Positions 36,817-45,815 are shown, counted from the stretch's first letter. The stretch is 64,000 nucleotides of DNA from Microbacterium sp. SA39 (GCF_000967865.1 NZ_JXRU01000036.1:186001-250000), one strand, 5' to 3'. Made by a program: numbers and translations. The notes: a model not told the origin generated them from the letters alone.

Positions 36817-37416
36817 TCAGAGCCCGACGAGGGTCCGCAGGTTCTGCACGGCCGTGCGCGCGGCGTCGATCGTGCTCGCGGGCGCGGCACCCGATGACAG
36901 GGCGGACGAGAGCTCGGTCAGGCTCTGCGAATACGCCGAGACGCCCTCGCGCCATCCCTCGGAGATCGATGACGGCGGCTGCGCGTCCGACAGGCGCTGC
37001 GCGTCTTGCTGCAGCGTCTCCACGACCGGCAGAGCGTCCGGACCGTTCGCTCCCGCGATGATGTCGAGGCCACGGGGAGCGTCGTTGAGCCACCCGCTCA
37101 CCTGTCCGCGGAATGCCTCGACGGTCGGGTCGGTCGCCGGCGGCGGCGTGGCGACCGGGGTCTCGCTCGGTTCCGGGGCCGTCGAGGGGGTCGAGGTCGG
37201 TGTCGGTGTCGCGCTCGGCGTCGCCGAAGGGGTCGCTGAGGGACTCGACACCGGGTCCGGCGTTTCGCCCCGCGGCAGGAAGAGAAAGAGCAGCACACCC
37301 ACGATGACGAGCGCGGCGACGGCTAGCCCCACGATCAGCCAGACGCGGCCGGTCCGCTTCGGTGTTGGTTCCAGCGGTGCCCACCGCAGTTCCGGCTGCT
37401 GCTCATCCATCGTCAT
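36817..37416 (-). CDS. Single-pass membrane protein with Pro/Thr/Ser-rich linker
   Basis: 199 residues. A short cytosolic N-terminus, one transmembrane helix (about residues 24-46, ending LFLPRG), a 50-residue Ser/Thr/Pro linker with SATP repeated three times, then a helical extracytoplasmic domain (about residues 105-199). I do not recognise the domain. The start at 37416 overlaps the GlfT1-like stop (ATGA), so it is the last gene of the galactosyltransferase operon and may assist galactan assembly at the wall. Confidence 0.7.
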   Translation of the reverse strand: MTMDEQQPELRWAPLEPTPKRTGRVWLIVGLAVAALVIVGVLLFLFLPRGETPDPVSSPSATPSATPSATPTPTSTPSTAPEPSETPVATPPPATDPTVEAFRGQVSGWLNDAPRGLDIIAGANGPDALPVVETLQQDAQRLSDAQPPSSISEGWREGVSAYSQSLTELSSALSSGAAPASTIDAARTAVQNLRTLVGL

Positions 37417-38375
37417 GCCTCCAGGGGCTCCATCGGCTGCCAGGTGCGATCGCGACCGGCCTTGCCGCCGTCGCGGATACCGCGGAACAGGTTGCTGGTT
37501 CCGCGCACGGTCCGCTCGACGAACACGAGTCGGATGAGTTCCTTGGTGAACGTCGCCGCAGTGCCCAGCCCGAAGAGCACCGGGTTGTAGACACCGTGCA
37601 CGCGGTAGTACTGCTTGATGAATCCTCGATTGCGCATGATGTAGTAGCGGTACGCGTTGCTGGAGGCGTTCATGTGGCGAATGCCCATGTCCCACTGCTT
37701 GATCTCACGAGTGCGCCTCAGCACGAACTCGTCGACGATGACGGCGGTCGTGCGCCGCGAGGCGAGCCACCCGTACATCTGGTCGTCCCAGTAGATGAAG
37801 AAGCGGGGGTCGGGGAGGCCGATCTGCGAGACGATCGAACGGTGGATGAACATGCCCTCGAAGCATCCGCTGTTCATCTCCTTGAAGCCGGAGGCGTCGA
37901 ACTTGGAGGGCGCGAAGGGGATGGGAATGCCCATGCGCTCGGCGATCCGGTACTGCCAGTAGAACTCGCTGCCGTCGTAGTCGTAGCGTCGGCCCTGGAT
38001 GCTCTTGAACCGCGGCGCCCACTTGCCCATCTTCGCAAGGCCGTCGGTGAGGACCTCGACGTCGTCGTCCATCATCCAGATCCACTCCGAGCCGAGCTCA
38101 TACGCCGTGCGCATGCCTTCGCTGAATCCGCCGGAACCGCCCGTGTTCGTCTCGAGGCGGCGGTACACGATCTCGGTGCCGATCACCTCTCGGAACGACT
38201 CGACCACGTCGGTGGTGTCGTCAGCCGAGGCGTTGTCGATGATCACGACGTGACCCGGCTTCGGGTTCATCGCCGTGATGCTGGTCAGCAGACCCGCGAG
38301 CAGGTGCGACCGGTTGAAGGTGACGATGACGATCGTCGCTGTCGTGGGATCGAATGCAGCGGGCGCCGCGGTCAT
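37413..38375 (-). CDS. Glycosyltransferase family 2, GlfT1-like galactofuranosyltransferase
   Basis: 320 residues. IVIVTFNRSHLLAGLL and VIIDNASADDT open the GT-A domain; NTGGSGGFSEGM and WMMDDDVEVL (metal site) are shared with GlfT1 and rhamnosyltransferases; NSGCFEGMFIHRS, FIYWDDQMYGW and YYIMRNRGFI match the later GlfT1 pattern. GlfT1 adds the first Galf residues on the lipid-linked primer. Placement next to glfT2 and the exporter favours that role over a rhamnosyltransferase. ATG 38375 overlaps the glfT2 stop. Confidence 0.8.
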   Translation of the reverse strand: MTAAPAAFDPTTATIVIVTFNRSHLLAGLLTSITAMNPKPGHVVIIDNASADDTTDVVESFREVIGTEIVYRRLETNTGGSGGFSEGMRTAYELGSEWIWMMDDDVEVLTDGLAKMGKWAPRFKSIQGRRYDYDGSEFYWQYRIAERMGIPIPFAPSKFDASGFKEMNSGCFEGMFIHRSIVSQIGLPDPRFFIYWDDQMYGWLASRRTTAVIVDEFVLRRTREIKQWDMGIRHMNASSNAYRYYIMRNRGFIKQYYRVHGVYNPVLFGLGTAATFTKELIRLVFVERTVRGTSNLFRGIRDGGKAGRDRTWQPMEPLEA

Positions 38376-40282
38376 GCCTTCTCCTCGAAGATCTGCTGCC
38401 AGGACTGGGGCGAGACGAGCTCGGGGAGCGCATCGCGATACTGCTTCTGGAGCTGGGGCCACCGGCGGCGGAGTTCGGCGTGCAGTCGGATGCTCTCGCG
38501 CAGCATCCGACGGTACTTCACTCGATCGCGGGTGTAGATGTTCTTGCCCGACCCGTCGGCGGAGCTCACGAGCGCGCTGTCGAATGCCGGAACGCGCCAC
38601 CAGTGCGCGTCCTCCTTGCCGACCTCGACCTCGGGTTGTGCGATGTTCGCCGGGTCCGGCCGATGAAGCCAGTGAGACGCGAGGGTCGACAGCGTGAACC
38701 ACCTCAGCTTCAGCCCCTTGGGGCTGTCGAGATCGTTCTTCGACAGCTGCTTGTACACCTGGCGTCCGCGGCGGGAGTGCAGCACCGTGCGGGGGTCGCG
38801 GTGCACGACGGTCTCCGGGTACTCGGCGGCGAGAGCACGCGCGGCAGGCATGGCGGTCGCGAGGTTCCCGCGCATGTGCTCCGGGCCGGACAGCACATCG
38901 CGCAGCGCGCGGGCGCGGAGGGCCACCGGGTAGTACTGCATCATCATGAGGTGCTTGAGGTCGACGCGGCGGCTGTGCGTCAGCAGGCGCCCTCCGCGCG
39001 GCGCGTTCGAGTGCAGGAGGCCGGCGACGATCCGATTGCGCGCATGGAAGTAGGCCTGCCAGTCGATCGTGTCGTCCTTGTTCACCCAGGAGACATGCCA
39101 GAGTGCGACGCCGGGCATCGACACCGTCGGGAATCCGGCCTCGCCGGCGCGCAGGCAGAACTCCGCGTCGTCCCACTTGATGAACGCGGGGAGTGCCAGG
39201 CCCACCTCGCGGATCGCGTCGACGGGGATCAGGCACATCCACCAGCCGTTGTAGTCGGCGTCCATCCGCATGTGGAGCAGCGTCGACTGGCGCAGGTTCG
39301 CCACGCCGAAGTCGTGCGGCATCTGCTCCTGGTAGAGGTTGCGCCACATGAACGGATGCTCGTCGACGACCTCGGCCCATCCGTGGAGCTTCGGTCGGTC
39401 GAGCAGGTCGAACATGTGTCCGCCGACCAGCACCGGAGTCGTCGCGTACTGGCCGAAGACGATCGAGCGGCGGAGGGATTCCGGCTCGAGCCGGACGTCG
39501 TCGTCGAGAAGCTGCACGAAGTCGCTCTCCGGCCGCTGCAGCGTCTCGTGCATGGCGCGGGCGAATCCGCCCGAGCCACCGAGGTTGTCCTGGCGGATGA
39601 GCTGCAGCGTCTCGCCGAGGTCTCCGGCGACCGCCTCGAAGCCGGCCTGCTCGGAGACGAGCTGGGTGCCCTGGTCGATGAGGAAGATCCGGTCGACGAA
39701 CTCGAGAGCGTCCGGCGAAGCCGCGAGCGCTCGGAGCGTCTCGACGCAGTAGTCCGGTTTGTTGTAGGTCGTGATGCCGAGCGAGGCCTTGCCCTTGCGC
39801 GTCGGCTCCTGCTCCGTGGTCCACTCGGCGCCCTCGAGCACCGCGGGCTTCTCGTCGGCGACGATGTCGAACCAGATCCATCCGCCGTCGCTGTACTGCG
39901 TCAGCTCGAGGTCGAAGTCCGTGGTCGACTCGCCGGTCACCTCACGGGTCGCGACCCGCTGGCGGATGCCGGAGCCGTTGGAGCGGTACACGAGGATCGT
40001 CGCGGGACCTGTGGTCCGCACCGTGAGGCGCACGGCGCGCACACTGGTCCAGTGCTGCCAGTAGGAGGCGGGGAACGCGTTGAAGTAGGTGCCGAGCGAC
40101 ACGCGGCGTCCGGCGACGATGCGCGCGCGATGACGGCCGAGGATGTTGCCCAGATGCGCCCGGTTGGATACGCGCACCGGTTCGTTCTCGATGACCGACC
40201 AGGTCTCCGGGTCAGCATAGAGGGGAAGCAGATCGGGGTCGCGATCGAGTGGGAAGACGACATTCTGAAGGACGTGGGCCAC
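38372..40282 (-). CDS. glfT2: Polymerising galactofuranosyltransferase GlfT2-like
   Basis: 636 residues, the same size class as mycobacterial GlfT2. An N-terminal beta-sandwich (about residues 1-155) is followed by the GT-A domain: LGITTYNKPDYCVETL, IDQGTQ, DNLGGSGGFARAM, QLLDDDVRLEPE with the metal-binding Asp residues, then FIKWDDAEFCLR with the catalytic-base Asp, ALWHVSWVNKDD and a long C-terminal helical domain. GlfT2 extends galactan from UDP-Galf with alternating linkages. GTG 40282 has GGAG nine bases upstream and gives the expected N-terminus; longer extensions run into galE. Confidence 0.88.
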   Translation of the reverse strand: MAHVLQNVVFPLDRDPDLLPLYADPETWSVIENEPVRVSNRAHLGNILGRHRARIVAGRRVSLGTYFNAFPASYWQHWTSVRAVRLTVRTTGPATILVYRSNGSGIRQRVATREVTGESTTDFDLELTQYSDGGWIWFDIVADEKPAVLEGAEWTTEQEPTRKGKASLGITTYNKPDYCVETLRALAASPDALEFVDRIFLIDQGTQLVSEQAGFEAVAGDLGETLQLIRQDNLGGSGGFARAMHETLQRPESDFVQLLDDDVRLEPESLRRSIVFGQYATTPVLVGGHMFDLLDRPKLHGWAEVVDEHPFMWRNLYQEQMPHDFGVANLRQSTLLHMRMDADYNGWWMCLIPVDAIREVGLALPAFIKWDDAEFCLRAGEAGFPTVSMPGVALWHVSWVNKDDTIDWQAYFHARNRIVAGLLHSNAPRGGRLLTHSRRVDLKHLMMMQYYPVALRARALRDVLSGPEHMRGNLATAMPAARALAAEYPETVVHRDPRTVLHSRRGRQVYKQLSKNDLDSPKGLKLRWFTLSTLASHWLHRPDPANIAQPEVEVGKEDAHWWRVPAFDSALVSSADGSGKNIYTRDRVKYRRMLRESIRLHAELRRRWPQLQKQYRDALPELVSPQSWQQIFEEKA

Positions 40283-40353
40283 AGGGAAGTTCTCCGATGT
40301 TGGTGCCGCAGACCGCTGCCGCAGGACAGCGCGCGACTCGACGAGCAGTGAGT

Positions 40354-40359
40354 AGCCTA
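40354..40359 (-). promoter_or_regulatory. -10 box (TAGGCT) for the glfT2 operon
   Basis: Minus strand TAGGCT (40359-40354) about 70 bases upstream of GTG 40282; it would give a leader of roughly 65 bases. Confidence 0.35.
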
Positions 40360-40419
40360 CCGTCCGCCGCCTTCGGATCTGCGGAGAGCGGCCTCCGATG
40401 AAGTCCGTGCGTGGCTGGC

Positions 40420-40425
40420 TAGACT
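40420..40425 (+). promoter_or_regulatory. -10 box (TAGACT), leaderless start of galE
   Basis: TAGACT ends seven bases before GTG 40433. Confidence 0.55.
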
Positions 40426-40432
40426 GGGCACG

Positions 40433-41422
40433 GTGAAGGTATTGATCACCGGCGGCGCCGGTTACATCGGGTCCACTGTCGCGACGGCGTGCATCGAAGC
40501 CGGCATCGATGTCGTCATCCTCGATGACCTCTCCAAGGGCCTTCGCGCTTTCGGTGAGGGACGCAACCTCTACGAGGGCGACATCGCGGATGCCGAGCTG
40601 CTGGATCGGCTGCTGGCCGACCACCCCGATATCGATGCGGTCATCCACTGTGCCGCGCGCGCCGTCGTGCCCGAGTCGGTCGCCGATCCGCTCGGCTACT
40701 ACGACTCGAACGTGGGCAGGACTGTGCTCCTCCTGCAGCGGCTGCGCGACGCCGGCATCACCCGCATCGTGTTCAGCTCATCCGCATCGGTGTATGCGGG
40801 GGAGAGTGGCGAAGGGGTCGACGAGAACGGCGTGCTCGCCCCGTCCAGCCCCTACGCGACCACGAAGGCGATGGTCGAGCAGATCCTGCACGACGCTGCG
40901 ACGGCCGGCGACTTCCGTGCCATCGCACTCCGATACTTCAACCCGATCGGGGCCGACCCGCAGTTGCGGACCGGCCAGCAGAACCCGTCGCCTTCCCACG
41001 CGCTGGGCAAGATCATGCAGGCGCGCTCGGCCGGTGAACCCTTCACGATCACCGGCACCGACTGGGCGACGCGCGACGGCTCGGGACTTCGCGACTACAT
41101 CCACGTCTGGGATCTCGCGCTCGCGCATGTGGCCGCCGTGCGGAAGTTCGACGAGGTCGCGACCGAGGAGCAGCCCTATCAGGTGATCAACCTCGGCACG
41201 GGCGACGGCGTGACCGTGCGCGAACTGGTCGCTGCGTTCGAGCGTGTCACCGGGGAGCCACTGCCCGTCGTCGAGACCGGCCGCCGCCCCGGCGATCAGG
41301 CCGGCGCCTTCGCCATCGTGGATCACGCCCATGCGGTGCTGGACTGGCACGCGGAGCGCTCCGTCGACGACGGCGTGCGCGACGCGATCGCCTGGGCCGA
41401 GAAGCTCAGCGCGCGGCGCTGA
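40433..41422 (+). CDS. galE: UDP-glucose 4-epimerase
   Basis: 329 residues. An extended SDR with GGAGYIGS (NAD-binding), the catalytic Ser in SSSASVY and the YxxxK pair in SPYATTK, plus RYFNPIGADP and RDYIHVWDLA. It interconverts UDP-Glc and UDP-Gal, supplying the substrate for Glf. It is divergent from glfT2 with separate -10 boxes in the 150-base gap. Confidence 0.93.
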   Translation: MKVLITGGAGYIGSTVATACIEAGIDVVILDDLSKGLRAFGEGRNLYEGDIADAELLDRLLADHPDIDAVIHCAARAVVPESVADPLGYYDSNVGRTVLLLQRLRDAGITRIVFSSSASVYAGESGEGVDENGVLAPSSPYATTKAMVEQILHDAATAGDFRAIALRYFNPIGADPQLRTGQQNPSPSHALGKIMQARSAGEPFTITGTDWATRDGSGLRDYIHVWDLALAHVAAVRKFDEVATEEQPYQVINLGTGDGVTVRELVAAFERVTGEPLPVVETGRRPGDQAGAFAIVDHAHAVLDWHAERSVDDGVRDAIAWAEKLSARR

Positions 41423-41442
41423 CCCGGCTCAGCGCGTCGGGC

Positions 41443-42741
41443 TCAGGGCTGGGGGCGCAACGTCGAGATCGCCCCGGTGTGCGCGGCGTCGATGTTCTCG
41501 CGCCAGGAACGCGACTGGCCGGCTCGCAGAGCGCACAGCACCAGCATGAACCAGCCGGCGCCGACGAGCGTGAAGCTCTCGAACATCGATTCCACTGCGA
41601 GGGTGACGAGGGTGATCGGCGTCCATGCGTAGACGACGGAGCGGCGCACGCTCGCGACGAGCCAGGACCGCACCAGCGCCACGCCACCCAGCAGCAGGAA
41701 GAGCACGAGACCGGCGGCCCCGAGCTGCAGCAGGACATCGAAGTACGCGTTCAGCGCGCTCTGGTGTCGGTCGTCGAGTTGGAAGTTGATGTAGGTGAAC
41801 GGGTACTCGCCCCGGGCCCAGCCGCCGAACCAGCCCCACCCTTCGATGGGCTTCACCGCGACGAAATCCAGGATGGTGTTCCACAGCGTCGCGCGGATCG
41901 AGAAGTCCGACCCGGCGTCGAGCAGAGCGATGATCTGGTGACGCAGCGCGAAGGCGATCGTGAGCGCGAGCGCGACGAGGATGCCCAGCGTCCACTGCAC
42001 GAGGTTCCTTCGGCCCGGTGACGCATGCCGCACGATCGTCAGCGCCCCGGTCACGATGCCGACGGCGACCGCGAGCACGAGCACGGTCGGCGACGATGAG
42101 AGGAAGGCCAGGGATCCCGCGAGAGCGATGGACGCCACCGCGAGCGGGGGATCCACCGACTGCGTGCGCCACTCGATCACGAAGGTGATGAGCGCGAGAA
42201 CCGCGATGAACCCGAGCATGTTGCGGCTGCCGAAGAGTCCCTGGACGGGACCGCCGAGGGCGAGATTCCCCTGGACGTCGAGGAACGCGAACGGGACGTC
42301 GAGCAGGATGCCGGACAGGATCTCCACGCCGAGCGACACGGCGAGCAGGGCGCGCAGGGTGTCGCCGAGCGCGCGCACGGTCTGCAGCGTGTCCCGGATG
42401 TGGCCGATGGTCAGCGCGAGGAACGCGAAGCCGAAGAGGGAGAGCCAACCGAAGACGGTGTCGGAGCGGTCTGTGGTCCAGACCAGACTCACCAGGGCCC
42501 AGCCGAGGAAGGCGAACAGCGAGGACGGCGCGATCCGCAGCGGCGAGAGCTCCTCCCGGCGGACCCACAGGATGGCCCCGCCGAGGAGGCACAGCGCGGT
42601 GATCACCGCGGCGAGCGTGACGGGCGACGTCATCCGCTCGATCGCGAACGACCCGAAGACCGCGGTCAGTGCCGTGAGCGTGAACGCTCTCGCCATCTCC
42701 ACGGAACCGAGAAGGCGCGCCATCGGTCGGACCGGGGTCAC
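41443..42741 (-). CDS. O-antigen ligase/polymerase-like membrane protein (copy 1)
   Basis: 432 residues with about 12 helices. The RGEYPFTYINFQLDDRHQSALNAYFDVLLQLGAAGL segment corresponds to the large periplasmic loop of the Wzy/WaaL family, where a conserved H-x-x-x-x-x-x-L/Y-x-x pattern precedes the next helix. Such proteins polymerise or ligate lipid-linked glycans outside. GTG 42741 overlaps the upstream ligase stop (GTGA); an internal ATG at 42723 is possible. It pairs with the next gene as a duplicate. Confidence 0.8.
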   Translation of the reverse strand: MTPVRPMARLLGSVEMARAFTLTALTAVFGSFAIERMTSPVTLAAVITALCLLGGAILWVRREELSPLRIAPSSLFAFLGWALVSLVWTTDRSDTVFGWLSLFGFAFLALTIGHIRDTLQTVRALGDTLRALLAVSLGVEILSGILLDVPFAFLDVQGNLALGGPVQGLFGSRNMLGFIAVLALITFVIEWRTQSVDPPLAVASIALAGSLAFLSSSPTVLVLAVAVGIVTGALTIVRHASPGRRNLVQWTLGILVALALTIAFALRHQIIALLDAGSDFSIRATLWNTILDFVAVKPIEGWGWFGGWARGEYPFTYINFQLDDRHQSALNAYFDVLLQLGAAGLVLFLLLGGVALVRSWLVASVRRSVVYAWTPITLVTLAVESMFESFTLVGAGWFMLVLCALRAGQSRSWRENIDAAHTGAISTLRPQP

Positions 42742-44153
42742 GGCACCCGCCGTTGACGCGCGCCGTGCTCGAAGAGGAGGTCGCGCTCGCCGACGCCGAA
42801 AAGGGGAACCGACTTGAGCTTGAAGGACAGCAGGATGAGCAGCATCCACCCCCAGAGCATGATCGGTGTCGACTCGGACAGGCCCTGCACCAGCAGAACG
42901 GTGGTGAACAGGCTCGGGAGGAGAGTGAGAGGCGAGAACGGTCTCGTCGCCTCCAGGTCCCACCGTGGTCGGTCCACAGCGAAGAACCACGCCCGCCACA
43001 GCAGACTGACGTACGCCAGGGCCATCAGCACGACGCCGAGAACGCCGAGCTGGAGCAGCACGTCGAGCCACATGTTGTGCGCGTGGAACACCGTGATGCC
43101 TTTGTCGGTGATCCAGCCGTCGAAGGCCGGGTCGGTCGGGATCCAGGGACTCGAGAAGCCGTTGCCGAAGAGCGGATGCTCGGCCGCGCGCTCGATCACC
43201 TTGGTCCAGATCTTGTCGGAGCGGCCGGTGAGGTCGGAAGAGCGGCCGAGCAGCGCGAGCAGTGGATCGCGGAGGAGCCAGACGGCGACCGCCCCGACGA
43301 CCGTGATCCCGATCGCGACGACATAGATGCGCGTGCGCGCGCCCGGTGTCGCCGCGCGGCGCATCAGCAGGGCCACCACGAGCACGACCCCGGCAGCTGC
43401 GGCGCAGACGAGTGCGGTCGCGGACGACGTGCGGAAGAGGAAGTACGCGGCGAGCAGCGCCCACATCGCCAGAGTCGTCCGCCAGCGCGCCCGTGCCGCG
43501 AAGAGGACGCCGAAGGTGATGATCGCGAAGAGCGAGATGACAGCCAGCAGGTTCGCGTTGCCGACGATGCCCTGGATCCGACCGCCGTCGAAGAGGTTGT
43601 CGCGCACCCAGTACCACTGCGGATCGAGCTTGCCGTCCGGCAGATCGGCGAAGTTCGGCAGCAGCGGGCCGTGGATCACGAGGGACACCCAGAGCTCGAG
43701 AAGGAGGGAGAGCCCGAGGATCCACTTGAAGGCGGAGGACAGCGCACGCACGATCTCGTGCCAGGTGAGCACGTGCGCGATGAAGAGGCCGTTCAGGGTG
43801 ACGCCCGCGAGCAGCACCCAGGTGAGCAGGGTCGGGCCGCGCCACTGCGACCATGCGATCGAGACCAGCGCGAGCGTCGTGTAACCCAGGGCCGCCCAGG
43901 GCAGCCGTCGCCAGCGGAACGGCTGGGGGCGGTTGCGCGCGAGCATCGGGACGCCGATGCCGAGGGTCGTGAGAGTGAGGATGCCGAGGACCACGCCGGC
44001 ACCGGCGATGCCCAGGAGGTTGTAGACGGCCGAGTGCGCGAAGGTCGCGAAGAGCACGAGGATCGCATAGGCGCGCAGCAGCAGATGGCCCGTCGACTCG
44101 CGCTCGGGCGCGGTGGGCGGGGGCGCGACAGGATGCTTCGTGTACTGAGCCAT
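42738..44153 (-). CDS. O-antigen ligase/polymerase-like membrane protein (copy 2)
   Basis: 471 residues with about 12 helices. IQGIVGNANLLAVISLFAII and HPLFGNGFSSPW, then HAHNMWLDVLLQLGVLGVVL, are the Wzy_C/WaaL motifs including the conserved loop His. ATG 44153 is preferred because TAGCCT ends seven bases upstream and longer frames overlap manA on the other strand. It likely acts on one of the glycans made by this region. Confidence 0.85.
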   Translation of the reverse strand: MAQYTKHPVAPPPTAPERESTGHLLLRAYAILVLFATFAHSAVYNLLGIAGAGVVLGILTLTTLGIGVPMLARNRPQPFRWRRLPWAALGYTTLALVSIAWSQWRGPTLLTWVLLAGVTLNGLFIAHVLTWHEIVRALSSAFKWILGLSLLLELWVSLVIHGPLLPNFADLPDGKLDPQWYWVRDNLFDGGRIQGIVGNANLLAVISLFAIITFGVLFAARARWRTTLAMWALLAAYFLFRTSSATALVCAAAAGVVLVVALLMRRAATPGARTRIYVVAIGITVVGAVAVWLLRDPLLALLGRSSDLTGRSDKIWTKVIERAAEHPLFGNGFSSPWIPTDPAFDGWITDKGITVFHAHNMWLDVLLQLGVLGVVLMALAYVSLLWRAWFFAVDRPRWDLEATRPFSPLTLLPSLFTTVLLVQGLSESTPIMLWGWMLLILLSFKLKSVPLFGVGERDLLFEHGARQRRVP

Positions 44154-44160
44154 CGCGATC

Positions 44161-44166
44161 AGGCTA
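44161..44166 (-). promoter_or_regulatory. -10 box (TAGCCT), leaderless start of ligase operon
   Basis: Minus strand TAGCCT (44166-44161), seven bases before ATG 44153. Confidence 0.55.
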
Positions 44167-44209
44167 CCGCGCCGCGCGTGCGCCGTGCCTGTGCGCTGCC
44201 GTGCGCCTC

Positions 44210-44215
44210 TACGCT
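44210..44215 (+). promoter_or_regulatory. -10 box (TACGCT), leaderless start of manA
   Basis: TACGCT ends seven bases before ATG 44223; it is divergent from the ligase promoter 44 bases away. Confidence 0.55.
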
Positions 44216-44222
44216 GGTACGC

Positions 44223-45386
44223 ATGCTGCTCAGCCTCACGAATGCGCCCCGCGACTACGCCTGGGGATCGGACACGCTCCTCGCCGCTCTGGAGGGCCGC
44301 ACCCCCACCGGGGCGCCCGAGGCGGAAGTCTGGTTCGGCGATCATCCGGGAGACCCGGCGGACGTCGAGGGCGGCGGCACGCTCGACCAGGTCACCGGCG
44401 GCATGCTGCCGTACCTGCTCAAGCTGCTGGCGGCCGGCCGGCCCCTCTCGATCCAGGTGCATCCGACCATCGCGCAGGCACGCCAGGGCTGGGCGCGGGA
44501 GAGCGAGCTGGCTCCCGATGATCCGCAGCGCAACTACCGGGACGACAATCACAAGCCCGAGCTCATCGTGGCACTCAGCGAGACCTTCGAATCGCTCAGC
44601 GGGCTGCGTCCGCTGCCGGACACCCTCGCCCTGCTCGACGTGCTCGGCGACTCCGCCGGCGTGGCAGCGCTCCGCGAGCGGCTGAGCGTCGACGGGGACG
44701 CGCTCCGCGACGTGATCGCGTGGGTGCTGGGCGGCGAGGCACAGCAGGAGGTCGACGACGTCATCGCCGCAGTCGAGGCCGCGGCCGCGGAGGCGGAGGC
44801 AGGGCAGTGGAGCACGGCGATCCGTGCGATCGCGGGAGTTGCCGCGAACTACCCGGGCGATCCCGGCGTCGTGGTCGCGCTGCTGATGAACCATGTCGTC
44901 CTGAAACGCGGTGAGGGTGTGTTCCTGAGTGCGGGCCTCCTGCACGCCTATCTGGCGGGCCTGGGCGTCGAGATCATGGCTGCGAGTGACAACGTGCTCC
45001 GCGGCGGCCTCACCCCCAAGCGCATCGATGTGCCGGAGCTGCTGTCGATCCTGGACACGAGGCCGGGCGAGGTCCCCGTGCTGCGGCCGTCCGGCGAAGG
45101 CGCCGTCACGTCGTACGCGGTCCCCGTGCCCGACTTCGCCATCGATCGCATCACTCTCGGCGCGGCCGCGGCTCCCGTCTCCTGGGCGATCTCGGGGCCG
45201 ACGATGGTCCTCGCGACGGCGGGCGCTGTCTCGATCACCTCCGCGGCGGGGGAGGAGCGGTCCATCCCAGTCGGCTCCGTCGCGTTCGTCACTCCGGACG
45301 AGGGGTCGGTTACCCTGTCGGGCGAGGGCGAGGCGTTCATCGCCGCGCCCGGCCGCGACACGCCGGTGAGCCGCCAAGAACTTTAA
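44223..45386 (+). CDS. manA: Mannose-6-phosphate isomerase, class I
   Basis: 387 residues. A cupin-fold zinc enzyme interconverting fructose-6-P and mannose-6-P, the entry to GDP-mannose. LSIQVHPT and DDNHKPELIVAL supply zinc-binding Gln/His/Glu residues; LSAGLLHAYLAGLGVEIMAASDNVLRGGLTPK is the conserved active-site segment with the last zinc His. A very long in-frame extension upstream runs antisense to the ligase gene and is rejected. Proximity to whiB2 is a conserved actinobacterial arrangement. Confidence 0.95.
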   Translation: MLLSLTNAPRDYAWGSDTLLAALEGRTPTGAPEAEVWFGDHPGDPADVEGGGTLDQVTGGMLPYLLKLLAAGRPLSIQVHPTIAQARQGWARESELAPDDPQRNYRDDNHKPELIVALSETFESLSGLRPLPDTLALLDVLGDSAGVAALRERLSVDGDALRDVIAWVLGGEAQQEVDDVIAAVEAAAAEAEAGQWSTAIRAIAGVAANYPGDPGVVVALLMNHVVLKRGEGVFLSAGLLHAYLAGLGVEIMAASDNVLRGGLTPKRIDVPELLSILDTRPGEVPVLRPSGEGAVTSYAVPVPDFAIDRITLGAAAAPVSWAISGPTMVLATAGAVSITSAAGEERSIPVGSVAFVTPDEGSVTLSGEGEAFIAAPGRDTPVSRQEL

Positions 45387-45416
45387 ACAGCCGCTTGAGG
45401 GTTTACGATCCGCGAC

Positions 45417-45445
45417 TTGACCGGAGCGAATGACACGGGTGTAAT
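45417..45445 (+). promoter_or_regulatory. whiB2 promoter with embedded inverted repeat
   Basis: TTGACC (45417-45422), a 17-base spacer and TGTAAT (45440-45445) form the best sigma-70-like promoter in the window. An inverted repeat TGACAC-GG-GTGTAA (45431-45444) lies between and over the -10 element. Its half-sites match the BldD consensus half (nTnACnC) but the centre is one base longer. Confidence 0.5.
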
Positions 45446-45497
45446 TAGTCATGCGCACGGCCCGCCGGGGGGCGGAAACAGAGGGTTGGAGATCGAC

Positions 45498-45815
45498 ATG
45501 AGCGGATACCGTTCCGACGTACCGGAGAACTGGTTCGTCGATCCGATCAACCTCGGAGTGCCGGGGGTTCGGAAGCCCAGCGCCGACGACGACAACGCCC
45601 TCGCCTGGCAAAGCGACGCTCTCTGCTCGCAGACCGATCCCGAAGCCTTCTTCCCGGAGAAGGGCGGGTCCACGCGAGACGCCAAGCGCATCTGCACCAC
45701 GTGCGATGTCCGCGGGGAATGCCTCGAGTACGCGCTCAACAACGACGAGCGCTTCGGCATCTGGGGCGGTCTCTCCGAGCGCGAGCGCCGCAAGCTCAAG
45801 CGCCGCGCGAGCTGA
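45498..45815 (+). CDS. whiB2: WhiB-family iron-sulfur transcription factor (WhiB2-like)
   Basis: 105 residues. Cys43, Cys66, Cys69 and Cys75 (C-x22-C-x2-C-x5-C) ligate the 4Fe-4S cluster; GIWGG (87-91) is the family turn and the basic ERRKLKRR tail contacts DNA. WhiB2/WhmD/WhiB proteins act with the housekeeping sigma factor to control septation and differentiation genes. ATG 45498 is used because GGAG lies seven bases upstream; a TTG at 45417 lies in the -35 box. Position between manA and a giant GT2 gene matches the whiB (not whiB1/3/7) context. Confidence 0.9.
   Translation: MSGYRSDVPENWFVDPINLGVPGVRKPSADDDNALAWQSDALCSQTDPEAFFPEKGGSTRDAKRICTTCDVRGECLEYALNNDERFGIWGGLSERERRKLKRRAS

Noticed and set aside
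42753..44222. In-frame extension of manA by 490 codons upstream
   Set aside because: It runs antisense to the ligase-like gene and lacks homology; manA begins at 44223 with the family N-terminus and a -10 box.
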